From NCBI GenBank assembly GCA_947258835.1, contig CAMYJY010000219.1, positions 1 through 5,294 of the forward strand: a stretch of DNA of 5,294 bases, written 5' to 3'. The notes under the pieces were generated by a model. The model saw only the letters and a program-made list of their open reading frames with translations. It was not told the DNA's origin and ran no database searches. Shown piece after piece: positions 1-5,278 of the stretch (position 1 is the stretch's first letter; every line of letters begins with the position of its first letter). The position numbers and the translations under genes were made by a program. This stretch comes from an uncultured Pirellulales bacterium. GTDB lineage: Bacteria > Planctomycetota > Planctomycetia > Pirellulales > Lacipirellulaceae.

Positions 1-244
1 CGTAAACGAAATCGCCCCTGCCCGCGAAGCGATTCGTCGTGATGGCGAGGCCTTGGTGATGGAAACCGCCACCGAGTGGCCCGCGGACACCGACCTGGAG
101 CCGCGTCGCCGCGCGGAGCTAGCGGTTCTGTTACATCAACAACCCCAGGAGGCGGCGGAGCTGGAGTACATCCGTACCCACACGGGTTTTTGTCGCCGGA
201 TTGTGGTGACTGCGGAGGACCTGCAGCGGATTACCTCCCCGTAG
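1..244 (+). CDS. 3' end of an unrecognised gene (partial, open at the window edge)
   Basis: The reading frame is open from base 2 and ends at TAG 242-244, giving the last 80 residues of a longer protein. A TTG at 53 and an ATG at 59 lie in frame, but the frame is open upstream of both, so the true start is probably outside the window. The tail is soluble and charged. It has an acidic and arginine-rich middle (TDLEPRRRAEL), a glutamine- and glutamate-rich stretch (QQPQEAAELEY), and ends in a short segment that looks like a beta strand followed by a helix (RRIVVTAEDLQRI). There is one cysteine and no membrane segment or signal peptide. I do not recognise the family. The codon choice, rich in G and C at third positions, matches aroB and dprA, which supports a real gene. 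A strong inverted repeat starts 17 bases after the stop, so this gene probably ends its own transcript and is not tightly co-transcribed with aroB. Confidence 0.6.
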   Translation, partial: VNEIAPAREAIRRDGEALVMETATEWPADTDLEPRRRAELAVLLHQQPQEAAELEYIRTHTGFCRRIVVTAEDLQRITSP

Positions 245-260
245 TATTTGATACTGCAGT

Positions 261-295
261 TTCTGAAAAAACGGCCGGAGGCCGTTCTTTCAGAA
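261..295. terminator. Strong hairpin, likely intrinsic terminator (possibly bidirectional)
   Basis: Two 16-base arms (261-276 and 280-295) pair with a single mismatch (A269 against C287) around a 3-base loop GGA. The inner part is GC-rich (AACGGCC with GGCCGTT). The outer part is an A-run on the left and CTTT on the right, so the hairpin can act as a terminator with its U-run inside the stem on either strand. There is no further T-run after 295. It sits 17 bases past the stop of the partial upstream gene and 130 bases before aroB. Confidence 0.6.
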
Positions 296-337
296 GTAAA
301 TTGATCTGAACTAAAGTCGCTTGAGAAGGCTCACCCT

Positions 338-393
338 GGGATGATCCCGACAGGCGGCCCCCCGTTCAAGCCGAGGGCAGGCTCTGCCGCCCT
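338..393 (+). promoter_or_regulatory. Two small hairpins in the aroB leader
   Basis: GGGAT (338-342) and ATCCC (344-348) form a near-palindrome around one base. Further on, 374-382 pairs with 386-393 (AGGGC, bulged A, GGC against GCC GCCCT) around the loop TCT. The second hairpin is followed by a pyrimidine-rich run (394-408) and ends 31 bases before the aroB start. They could act as an attenuator or an operator, but no leader peptide or known riboswitch core is visible and I see no clear -35/-10 pair in 296-424. Confidence 0.25.
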
Positions 394-412
394 GTTGCCT
401 TTCCCTTGGTAT

Positions 413-416
413 GGAG
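413..416 (+). promoter_or_regulatory. Ribosome binding site deciding the aroB start
   Basis: GGAG lies 8 bases upstream of the GTG at 425. This favours GTG 425 over the in-frame ATG at 341, which has no comparable site. The ATG at 341 would also add 28 residues with no resemblance to 3-dehydroquinate synthases. Confidence 0.7.
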
Positions 417-424
417 TACCCCAC

Positions 425-1513
425 GTGGCTGAGCAGACTAGTACGGTGCGCGTCGCTTTAGCGGAACGCAGTTATGATATTCAGATTGGCAGCGGGAACC
501 TTTCAGGTTTATCTGCTTTTCTAAGGCACCGCAGCAGTTCCGGCCACGCCGTGCTGGTGACCGATACCACCGTGGATGGGTTGTACGCCGATCAGTTAGG
601 GGATGAGTTGGCCGAGCAGCAGTGGGAAGTCCAGGTGCTGGTGGTGGAGGCCGGCGAGCAGAGCAAGGCCATCGAGGTGGCCACCGAACTATGGGAGACG
701 ATGCTGGCTGAAGGGACCGATCGCCAATCGTTGGTGCTCGCGGTGGGGGGCGGAGTGGTGGGCGACCTAGCCGGTTTTGTGGCTGCTACGTTTGCTCGCG
801 GGCTGGAATTTTTTCAGGTACCCACCACCCTCTTGGCGCAGGTTGACAGCTCCGTCGGTGGTAAGGTCGGTATCAATTTGCCCGGTGCGAAAAACATGGT
901 CGGCGCCTTTTGGCAGCCCCAGGGCGTATTGATCGATGTGGACGTGTTGCAAACCTTGCCGGCTCGCGAGTACCGCGCGGGCCTGGCCGAAGTGGTGAAG
1001 TACGGTGTGATTCTGGACGCCGATTTTTTTGCCTATCTGGAAGACCATCGCGATGCCATTCAGGCCCAAGACCCGACAGCGCTGCGTTATGTTGTCGAGC
1101 GTTGCTGCCGCCTGAAGGCGGATGTAGTGGCAGCGGACGAGCGGGAGACCACCGGTTTACGTGCCGTGTTAAATTACGGTCATACCTTTGCCCACGCCTT
1201 GGAGGCGGCGGGTAACTACGGTGCCCTGTTGCATGGAGAGGCCGTGGCGATGGGGATGATGTGCGCGGCCCGTCTGGCGGCCCGTCTGGGCCGCATGGAC
1301 CAGGCCCTGGTCGATCGGCAGCAGGCCCTGTTGGAAGCCTGGCAGCTGCCCCTGACGCTCCCCGACTACCCGGGTGAAGAGCTGGTAAATCTGATGTATC
1401 GCGACAAAAAAGTGGCGGCAGGGCAACTTCGTTTTGTCTTACCCGACCGGCTGGGCCACGTGGAGGTCGTCGGGGACGTCCGCGTAGATGACGTGTTGGC
1501 AGCGCTCCAGTAG
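425..1513 (+). CDS. aroB: 3-dehydroquinate synthase
   Basis: This cytoplasmic enzyme carries out the second step of the shikimate pathway: NAD- and divalent-metal-dependent conversion of 3-deoxy-D-arabino-heptulosonate 7-phosphate (DAHP) to 3-dehydroquinate, on the way to aromatic amino acids. From the GTG at 425 it has 362 residues, the usual family length. Visible signatures are the glycine-rich NAD-binding segment AVGGGVVGDLAGFVAATF (106-123), PTTLLAQVDSSVGGKVGIN (133-151), and GLAEVVKYG (186-194). The three metal ligands expected from known structures are all present: E189, H253 (in NYGHTFAHALE) and H270 (in LHGEAVAMG). The substrate-binding residues R125, K147, K156, N157 and K192 and the late DKK (327-329) are present too. 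The gene therefore looks intact and functional. It stands behind a terminator-like hairpin and 148 bases ahead of the annotated dprA start. A longer version from ATG 341 is possible but unlikely. Confidence 0.96.
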   Translation: MAEQTSTVRVALAERSYDIQIGSGNLSGLSAFLRHRSSSGHAVLVTDTTVDGLYADQLGDELAEQQWEVQVLVVEAGEQSKAIEVATELWETMLAEGTDRQSLVLAVGGGVVGDLAGFVAATFARGLEFFQVPTTLLAQVDSSVGGKVGINLPGAKNMVGAFWQPQGVLIDVDVLQTLPAREYRAGLAEVVKYGVILDADFFAYLEDHRDAIQAQDPTALRYVVERCCRLKADVVAADERETTGLRAVLNYGHTFAHALEAAGNYGALLHGEAVAMGMMCAARLAARLGRMDQALVDRQQALLEAWQLPLTLPDYPGEELVNLMYRDKKVAAGQLRFVLPDRLGHVEVVGDVRVDDVLAALQ

Positions 1514-1523
1514 GCTGCGGTCG

Positions 1524-1568
1524 TACCCCACATCAAATATCTCACATCACACATCTCACATATCCCCC
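1524..1568 (+). promoter_or_regulatory. G-free, C-rich spacer with a 9-bp direct repeat; possible Rho-loading site
   Basis: These 45 bases after aroB contain no G at all and are rich in C and A. ATCTCACAT occurs twice (1539-1547 and 1553-1561), 14 bases apart. An unstructured, C-rich, G-poor RNA just after a stop codon is the composition known for Rho utilisation sites. No intrinsic terminator is visible between aroB and dprA. The function is inferred from composition only; it may be simple-sequence spacer. Confidence 0.25.
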
Positions 1569-1661
1569 GCCCCGTAGTTGGCGATGTGGCCGCCTTTGTG
1601 CTAGACTCAGCCAGCTGCAACATGCTGGGCGCGGCCGGGCGCTGCTCCCTCTTCGTCCGGT

Positions 1662-2717
1662 GTGGGGCCTCTGCTGCAGCAGCGGCTGTTGGCGGAGTTT
1701 GGTACGCCTGGCCAGATATTTTGCGCCACCTCCGAACAGTTGGGTGCCGTGCCAGGCCTGGGGCCCAAACTGGTCCAGGCCCTTCGTGCGGCACGCGATG
1801 AAGTGGATGTGGACGCGCAGTTGCAGCTGGCACGCGATCACCAAATCGACATGTTCTTGCCCGCGGACGACGGCTATCCCCCGTTGCTACGAGAAATCCC
1901 TGACCCACCTGGTGTGTTGTTTGCCCTGGGCCGCTTCCTGCCCGCAGATCGATTGGCGGTAGCGATTGTAGGAACCCGGCACGCCACGCATTATGGCTGT
2001 CGGCAAGCAGCCCGCCTGGCCACCAGTTTGGCGCAGGCGGGGATCACGGTGGTCAGTGGTATGGCCCGTGGTATCGACACCGCGGCGCATCAAGCGGCGC
2101 TGGCGGCTGGCGGCCGTACCATCGCCGTTTTGGCCGGTGGCGTGCTCAAACCCTACCCGCCGGAAAATGCCGCACTGGCCCGTCAGATAAGTCAGCAAGG
2201 TTGTTTGTGCAGTGAAGCGCCGCCCACCATGCCGCCCGTGGGCGGCATGTTTCCCAAACGCAATCGCCTCATCAGTGGCATGACCTTGGGGACTGTTGTG
2301 GTGGAGGCGGCCGCACGTTCGGGGGCCTTGATTACGGCACGGCTCGCCTGGGAACAGAATCGCGAGGTCTTTGCCGTGCCGGGCCCGATCGACAGCCGTC
2401 AGTCCACCGGGCCGCATCGGTTGCTCCGCGATGGCGCCAAGTTGGTGGCTACGCTTGACGATATCCTGGCGGAACTTGGGCCCTTGGCCCATACGGTCCA
2501 GCACGACGACGGTTCCAGTATCCGGGCGCCGGTGGAGCTGGCATTGAACGCCATCGAGACCCAAGTGCTGCAGGCGATTCACGTCGAGGGGTCGCTCCTA
2601 GACCAAATCACCGCCAGCTGCGGATTGCCCGTGCCGCGGGTGCTGGCCACAATCAGTGTGCTGGAGGCGCGGGGGCTGGTCCAACGGGTAAGCGGCAATC
2701 GCGTGTTGCGGATCTAA
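1662..2717 (+). CDS. dprA: DNA-processing protein DprA (Smf), N-terminus uncertain
   Basis: DprA binds incoming single-stranded DNA in natural transformation, shields it and loads RecA onto it. From GTG 1662 the product has 351 residues. It opens inside a helix-hairpin-helix region; a second motif, AVPGLGPKL, lies at 29-37. The Rossmann-like DNA-binding core covers about 97-265: AIVGTRHATHYG (101-112), VVSGMARGIDTAAH (130-143), TIAVLAGG with YPPEN (153-169), MFPKRNRLISG (196-206), SGALITARLAWEQNREVFAVPG (220-241) and LLRDGAKLV (254-262). A C-terminal winged helix (about 293-351) is typical of the longer DprA forms. The start is doubtful. The GTG encodes the Val of the first G-V-G-P motif, no Shine-Dalgarno site precedes it, and the frame is open upstream only to TAG 1602-1604 with no start codon. 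A one-base shift near 1652 would join it to an upstream frame with ATG 1622 or GTG 1586. Identity is certain; the start is not. Confidence 0.92.
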   Translation: MGPLLQQRLLAEFGTPGQIFCATSEQLGAVPGLGPKLVQALRAARDEVDVDAQLQLARDHQIDMFLPADDGYPPLLREIPDPPGVLFALGRFLPADRLAVAIVGTRHATHYGCRQAARLATSLAQAGITVVSGMARGIDTAAHQAALAAGGRTIAVLAGGVLKPYPPENAALARQISQQGCLCSEAPPTMPPVGGMFPKRNRLISGMTLGTVVVEAAARSGALITARLAWEQNREVFAVPGPIDSRQSTGPHRLLRDGAKLVATLDDILAELGPLAHTVQHDDGSSIRAPVELALNAIETQVLQAIHVEGSLLDQITASCGLPVPRVLATISVLEARGLVQRVSGNRVLRI

Positions 2718-2770
2718 CGCCGACCCTGCCGCACTATCGATCACCTGTAGCAAAATGGAGCATGCGGGAA

Positions 2771-2809
2771 CCCCTCATGAAGGGGGGGCGACTGCCATCA
2801 TTTTGGCAG
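2771..2809. terminator. Pair of short hairpins after dprA, possible weak terminator
   Basis: CCCCT (2771-2775) pairs with AGGGG (2781-2785) around CATGA. CTGCCA (2792-2797) pairs with TGGCAG (2804-2809) around TCATTT. They begin 53 bases past the dprA stop. Neither is followed by a T-run, so intrinsic termination is uncertain. Confidence 0.3.
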
Positions 2810-2983
2810 AATTTGCAAGAATGGCGGTTCCGTTTGGTCCCAGCGGAATCGGGCGTCGGCTGGCGGCTTGCGACGTAAATGATTCTCCTGCCAATAGTTG
2901 TGGTAATGCTTGCAATATCAATCAGAGCGCATCTGGTGGTTGTGGCACGAGACTTGCGACACATGGCGACCGACGATGCAGAT

Positions 2984-3012
2984 TTGGTCTGCTCGCTAAA
3001 AACTGCTAAAAT
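2984..3012 (+). promoter_or_regulatory. Candidate housekeeping-type promoter for the sigma/anti-sigma pair
   Basis: TTGGTC (2984-2989) and TAAAAT (3007-3012) are separated by exactly 17 bases. The -10 matches TATAAT at 5 of 6 positions; the -35 matches TTGACA only at TTG. A start near 3019 would give a leader of about 200 bases before the sigma gene. Such matches arise by chance in AT-richer spacers. Confidence 0.25.
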
Positions 3013-3168
3013 CAGCAACGAGGTACTACTTTTCAGACAGGCCGGGATCTCTAGGATGTTTTTGCGGTGCCACACAAAGGCACGGCGCTGGCTTTCCGGC
3101 ACTTCCGCGACCCAAGGACGCGCACCTGTAATGTTGCGAGGCGAAGCGGATTCCAATTTGGACGGTAG

Positions 3169-3219
3169 GGAGAAAGGATTTTCTCCTGGAAACGTCGAAC
3201 TCTCTCAGCGAGGAGTTCG
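3169..3219 (+). promoter_or_regulatory. Leader hairpins overlapping the sigma gene ribosome binding site
   Basis: A perfect 7-bp stem, GGAGAAA (3169-3175) with TTTCTCC (3180-3186), has a 4-base loop GGAT. A second perfect 7-bp stem, CGAACTC (3196-3202) with GAGTTCG (3213-3219), takes in the GAG of the Shine-Dalgarno AGGAG (3211-3215), which lies 6 bases before ATG 3222. CTCCT (3183-3187), mostly inside the first stem, is also complementary to AGGAG, so an alternative fold could mask the site as well. The pairing is seen in the sequence; control of translation is inferred. Confidence 0.4.
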
Positions 3220-3221
3220 TA

Positions 3222-3896
3222 ATGAGTTTAGTAAAGCACAAGGAAGAGTCCACCCACAACAGCAATCTATCCCACGCCTCGGCAATTGAGGTGGTTCACA
3301 CCGGGCGTAGCGATGAGGAGTTGCTCCTGGAATACCGCCACAACGAAGAGGCGGCCGTATTTGCGGAGTTGGTCTCGCGCTACGAGCACGAGTTGTACCA
3401 TTACCTACGACGTTTTCTCGGTGACGCCGCATTGGCTGAGGATGTATTTCAGGCCACATTCCTACAAGTCCATCTGAAATGTGCCTTGTTTGATGCGGGT
3501 CGCAAGGTGCGGCCTTGGATTTACACCATTGCCACCAATCAGGCCATCGATGCCCAACGTCGCAATCGCCGTCACCGGCAACTGAGTTTGGACCAAACCC
3601 ATCAGGCCCGCGGTGAAGATGTGGGCAGTCTGTTGGAGGTTGTCGCCACCGGAGAGACCGGTCCTTACGAGACTGCCGCCGGCAAGGAGCGGGCCTTGTG
3701 GGTCCGTGATGCGGTGGGGAATTTACCCGAGCCCTTGCAAAACGCCGTCAAGCTGGTTTATTTCCAGGGGATGAAATACCGTGATGCAGCCAAGCTTATG
3801 TCGGTTCCGGTGGGTACAGTCAAAAGTCGACTGCATGCCGCCATCCAACGCTTGGGCCAGTCCTGGCGTGAGCTGCACACGGCCGGACGATCCTAA
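3222..3896 (+). CDS. ECF-family RNA polymerase sigma factor
   Basis: This is a 224-residue sigma-70 family protein of the extracytoplasmic-function type: it would bind core RNA polymerase and direct it to a small set of promoters. It has sigma regions 2 and 4 only. Region 2 covers about 45-115, with the core-binding helix DVFQATFLQVH (74-84) and the -10 recognition part RPWIYTIATNQAID (97-110) followed by a basic QRRNRRHR. A linker of about 40 residues leads to region 4 (about 158-213), with LPEPLQNAVKLVYFQGMKY (168-186) and the helix-turn-helix YRDAAKLMSVPVGTVKSRLH (186-205). An N-terminal extension of about 40 mostly polar residues precedes region 2. ATG 3222 has AGGAG 6 bases upstream, so the start is well supported. 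The gene lies 114 bases ahead of a gene for an anti-sigma-like membrane protein, the usual arrangement for a cognate pair. The target promoters cannot be told from this window. Confidence 0.93.
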   Translation: MSLVKHKEESTHNSNLSHASAIEVVHTGRSDEELLLEYRHNEEAAVFAELVSRYEHELYHYLRRFLGDAALAEDVFQATFLQVHLKCALFDAGRKVRPWIYTIATNQAIDAQRRNRRHRQLSLDQTHQARGEDVGSLLEVVATGETGPYETAAGKERALWVRDAVGNLPEPLQNAVKLVYFQGMKYRDAAKLMSVPVGTVKSRLHAAIQRLGQSWRELHTAGRS

Positions 3897-3919
3897 CCAG
3901 GCGGGCCTAACCAGGCGGA
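3892..3919 (+). repeat. 14-bp tandem duplication across the sigma gene stop codon
   Basis: CCTAACCAGGCGGG (3892-3905) is followed directly by CCTAACCAGGCGGA (3906-3919), identical at 13 of 14 positions. The first copy contains the stop codon TAA 3894-3896. The second TAA is in another frame, so the duplication does not alter the protein end. Confidence 0.8.
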
Positions 3920-3929
3920 GCGGCCCGCC
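3900..3929 (+). promoter_or_regulatory. GC-rich hairpin just after the sigma gene
   Basis: GGCGGGCC (3900-3907) and GGCCCGCC (3922-3929) are perfect 8-bp complementary arms with a 14-base loop. A short T-run (3936-3939) follows 6 bases later. It could act as a weak terminator or RNA end-stabiliser between the two genes. It overlaps the tandem duplication, whose second copy makes up most of the loop. Confidence 0.4.
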
Positions 3930-3953
3930 AGCCGATTTTGCCAACACCACTTC

Positions 3954-3982
3954 CAAGCCTGTCACGTTCCGTGGCAGGCTTG
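3954..3982 (+). promoter_or_regulatory. 13-bp intercistronic hairpin
   Basis: Arms 3954-3966 and 3970-3982 pair over 13 positions, with one G-U pair (3962 with 3974) and a 3-base loop TTC. No T-run follows (TGTGGTACAT), so it is not a typical intrinsic terminator. It ends 28 bases before the start of the membrane protein gene and could slow transcription, protect the upstream message from decay, or affect the ratio of the two proteins. Confidence 0.5.
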
Positions 3983-3999
3983 TGGTACATAGGGCAGAG

Positions 4000-4003
4000 A
4001 GGA
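4000..4003 (+). promoter_or_regulatory. Ribosome binding site supporting the GTG start at 4011
   Basis: AGGA, within the purine run AGAGAGGA (3996-4003), lies 7 bases upstream of GTG 4011. It supports separate translation initiation, downstream of the hairpin at 3954-3982. Confidence 0.6.
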
Positions 4004-4010
4004 TAGTCAG

Positions 4011-5000
4011 GTGAGAGACGATCTGCTTGCCTATCTCCTAGGTGAGCTGAGCCCAGAACAGCGGGCACGCATCGAAACGCGGCTGGCTGCCGACCCCCAC
4101 TGGCGTCGGGAGCTAAAACGGCTCCGGCAGTGTCTGGAGTCGGCCGATCCGGAGAGTGCCGCTGAGCCCCCGTCGGACTTGGCCCGTCGGACTTGTTCCT
4201 TTGTGCAGCAGTCGATCCACCCACCAGCGGCAGGAGGGGCGGCAGAACCAGGCACGCTGACCGAGTCACAGGATCCCGTGGCCACAGCGGGTCGCTGGTC
4301 GCTGGCCGATTTCACGGTGGCTGCAGCTATTCTATTGGTGTTGGCAATGCTGCTGGTGCCAGCCCTCTGCGAAAGTCGCGCGACCGCCCGGCGGCTGGCC
4401 TGCCAGGCCAAAATTTGTGCGCTGGGGACCGCCGTAGTGCACTACGCCCAGCAACGAAATGGAGAGTTGCCCCGGGGACAGGCGGGCGAAAATACCGGCA
4501 TGTTCGTGGTGGAGTTGGCCGATCGCGGGGGCGCGACCCGCGCCGAATTGGCGGAGCTGCTCGTGTGCCCAGCCTCGCAGCTGGCCGCAGAGGTGTTTGC
4601 GGGCCGCGTCGTGCTACGCATTCCCACCCGCCAGCAACTGGTCGCCGCCACCGCGGACCAGCGGCAACACTTATGCCAGCAGATGGCGGGAAGTTTTGCC
4701 TACCGTACCGGCTATCGCGATGCCGAGGGCACCTACCGTCACGTGAGCTTTCAAGGCTGCAGCCAGTCACCGTTGCTGGCTGATGCGCCCGATTTTTCAG
4801 TAGCCGGTTTTCAGAGTGCCAATCACGGTGGCTGCGGCCAAAACGTGCTCTACCAAGACCTCAGCATCCGCTACCATCGGCTGCGGTTGTGCCGGGATCG
4901 TCAGGACCATCTCTTTCTGAATGCCAACAATGAGCACGCCGCTGGCTGCCACCCCCAAGATGTGGTGCTGTTGCGCAGCGAAGCGATTCCCGTGCGGTAG
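4011..5000 (+). CDS. Anti-sigma-like membrane protein fused to a pseudopilin-like (DUF1559-like) extracytoplasmic domain
   Basis: This 329-residue protein is likely the membrane partner of the preceding sigma factor. Residues 1-45 (LLAYLLGELSPEQRARIETR, then LAADPHWRREL) resemble the cytoplasmic N-terminus of anti-sigma factors, but without the HxxxCxxC zinc motif. A proline- and alanine-rich linker (about 50-95) leads to one membrane segment (about 101-119). From there it follows the plan of planctomycete pseudopilins: FTVAAAILLV, then LVPAL, then ESRATARRLACQ (121-132) and VVHYAQQRNGELP (142-154), against FTLVELLVV, LLPAV, AREAARRxxC and a Y-x-x-x-x-G-x-x-P ending in the family. NHGGCGQNVLYQD (271-283) recalls the H-X9-DG-type signature near the family's C-terminus. 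The glycine before F and the glutamate at mature position 5 are missing, so prepilin cleavage is unlikely. It has 11 cysteines, 8 of them after the membrane segment. The anti-sigma role is inferred from gene order and the N-terminus. Confidence 0.8.
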   Translation: MRDDLLAYLLGELSPEQRARIETRLAADPHWRRELKRLRQCLESADPESAAEPPSDLARRTCSFVQQSIHPPAAGGAAEPGTLTESQDPVATAGRWSLADFTVAAAILLVLAMLLVPALCESRATARRLACQAKICALGTAVVHYAQQRNGELPRGQAGENTGMFVVELADRGGATRAELAELLVCPASQLAAEVFAGRVVLRIPTRQQLVAATADQRQHLCQQMAGSFAYRTGYRDAEGTYRHVSFQGCSQSPLLADAPDFSVAGFQSANHGGCGQNVLYQDLSIRYHRLRLCRDRQDHLFLNANNEHAAGCHPQDVVLLRSEAIPVR

Positions 5001-5047
5001 TGCAGGACGGCCCCAATTCTGTTCGGCACAAGATATTAGACAACCGT

Positions 5048-5062
5048 CTGTGTGCTACACAG
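5048..5062. terminator. Short hairpin after the membrane protein gene, possible terminator
   Basis: CTGTGT (5048-5053) pairs perfectly with ACACAG (5057-5062) around GCT, 47 bases past the stop. It is followed by a pyrimidine-rich stretch (5065-5080), not a true T-run. Its role is uncertain. Confidence 0.3.
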
Positions 5063-5172
5063 CAATTCACTCTCTTCTCAGGCATTCCTGCGGCAGCAAA
5101 GGAACCACAGCGAACGCGACGACGAGCAAGGACTTATTTTTCGTGTAATACTTCAGCCATCTGCAGTAGGCA

Positions 5173-5278
5173 GGTCGTAAGAGCAACTGCCATCATACGT
5201 TACGTCCTGTGCCAGCTAGCCCTTCGAAGTGACTCTAAGGATGAAACATATCCTCAAGGGGCAGTTGCACTTACGACC
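5173..5278. repeat. 19-bp inverted repeat enclosing 68 bases; possible mini mobile element or structured element
   Basis: GGTCGTAAGAGCAACTGCC (5173-5191) and GGCAGTTGCACTTACGACC (5260-5278) are reverse complements at 18 of 19 positions; the single mismatch is A5182 against A5269. The interior has a CTTCGAAG palindrome (5222-5229) and a small hairpin, AGGAT (5238-5242) with ATCCT (5250-5254). No coding frame fits inside and no clear target-site duplication directly borders the repeat. AGTAGGC occurs on both sides (5165-5171 and 5288-5294), but not next to the repeat ends. It may be a miniature transposon-like element, the stem of a structured RNA or a recombination site. Confidence 0.55.

Larger units (their letters stand above)
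2718..3221. other. 504-base stretch without a convincing gene
   Basis: Between dprA and the sigma factor gene I see no frame with neighbour-like codon use, a ribosome binding site and recognisable protein features. The open frames here use AGA, AGG and ATA codons that are rare in the flanking genes. Contents: two small hairpins near the dprA end, a candidate promoter at 2984-3012, A-runs spaced about 10 bases apart (GCTAAAAA at 2995 and GCTAAAA at 3005), and leader hairpins next to the sigma gene. The region is large for this compact window and may carry a long regulatory leader. Confidence 0.6.

Noticed and set aside
341..424. 28-residue N-terminal extension of AroB from ATG 341
   Set aside because: It has no Shine-Dalgarno site and no family resemblance, and it overlaps the leader hairpins; GTG 425 with GGAG 8 bases upstream gives the normal length.
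1887..2582. Long minus-strand open frame opposite dprA
   Set aside because: It is a shadow of the GC-rich dprA coding frame, which carries all the family motifs on the plus strand.
2766..2792. ECF-type promoter (GGAACC with CGAC about 16 bases later)
   Set aside because: It lies about 430 bases upstream of the sigma gene and overlaps a hairpin; the -10 half does not match CGTC, and such short matches are common by chance.
2734..3156. Minus-strand open frame of 140 codons in the dprA to sigma gap
   Set aside because: It has low-complexity, basic composition with no recognisable motif and no start signals.
2879..3289. Plus-strand open frame with a hydrophobic N-terminus (MILLPIVVVMLAISI...)
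   Set aside because: It has no ribosome binding site, uses AGA, AGG and ATA codons unlike its neighbours, and overlaps the well-supported start of the sigma gene in another frame.
4011..4145. Zinc-binding anti-sigma (ZAS) domain
   Set aside because: The N-terminus has one cysteine (C41) and no HxxxCxxC motif, so a zinc-type anti-sigma domain is not supported, although the general anti-sigma-like pattern remains.
5134..5196. 20-codon minus-strand frame starting inside the inverted repeat
   Set aside because: It is too short, with no ribosome binding site and no recognisable peptide type.
5173..5278. Integron attC site
   Set aside because: The inverted repeat does not show the RYYYAAC and GTTRRRY core sites at its arms (GAGCAAC and GTTGCAC do not fit), and there is no integrase or cassette context.
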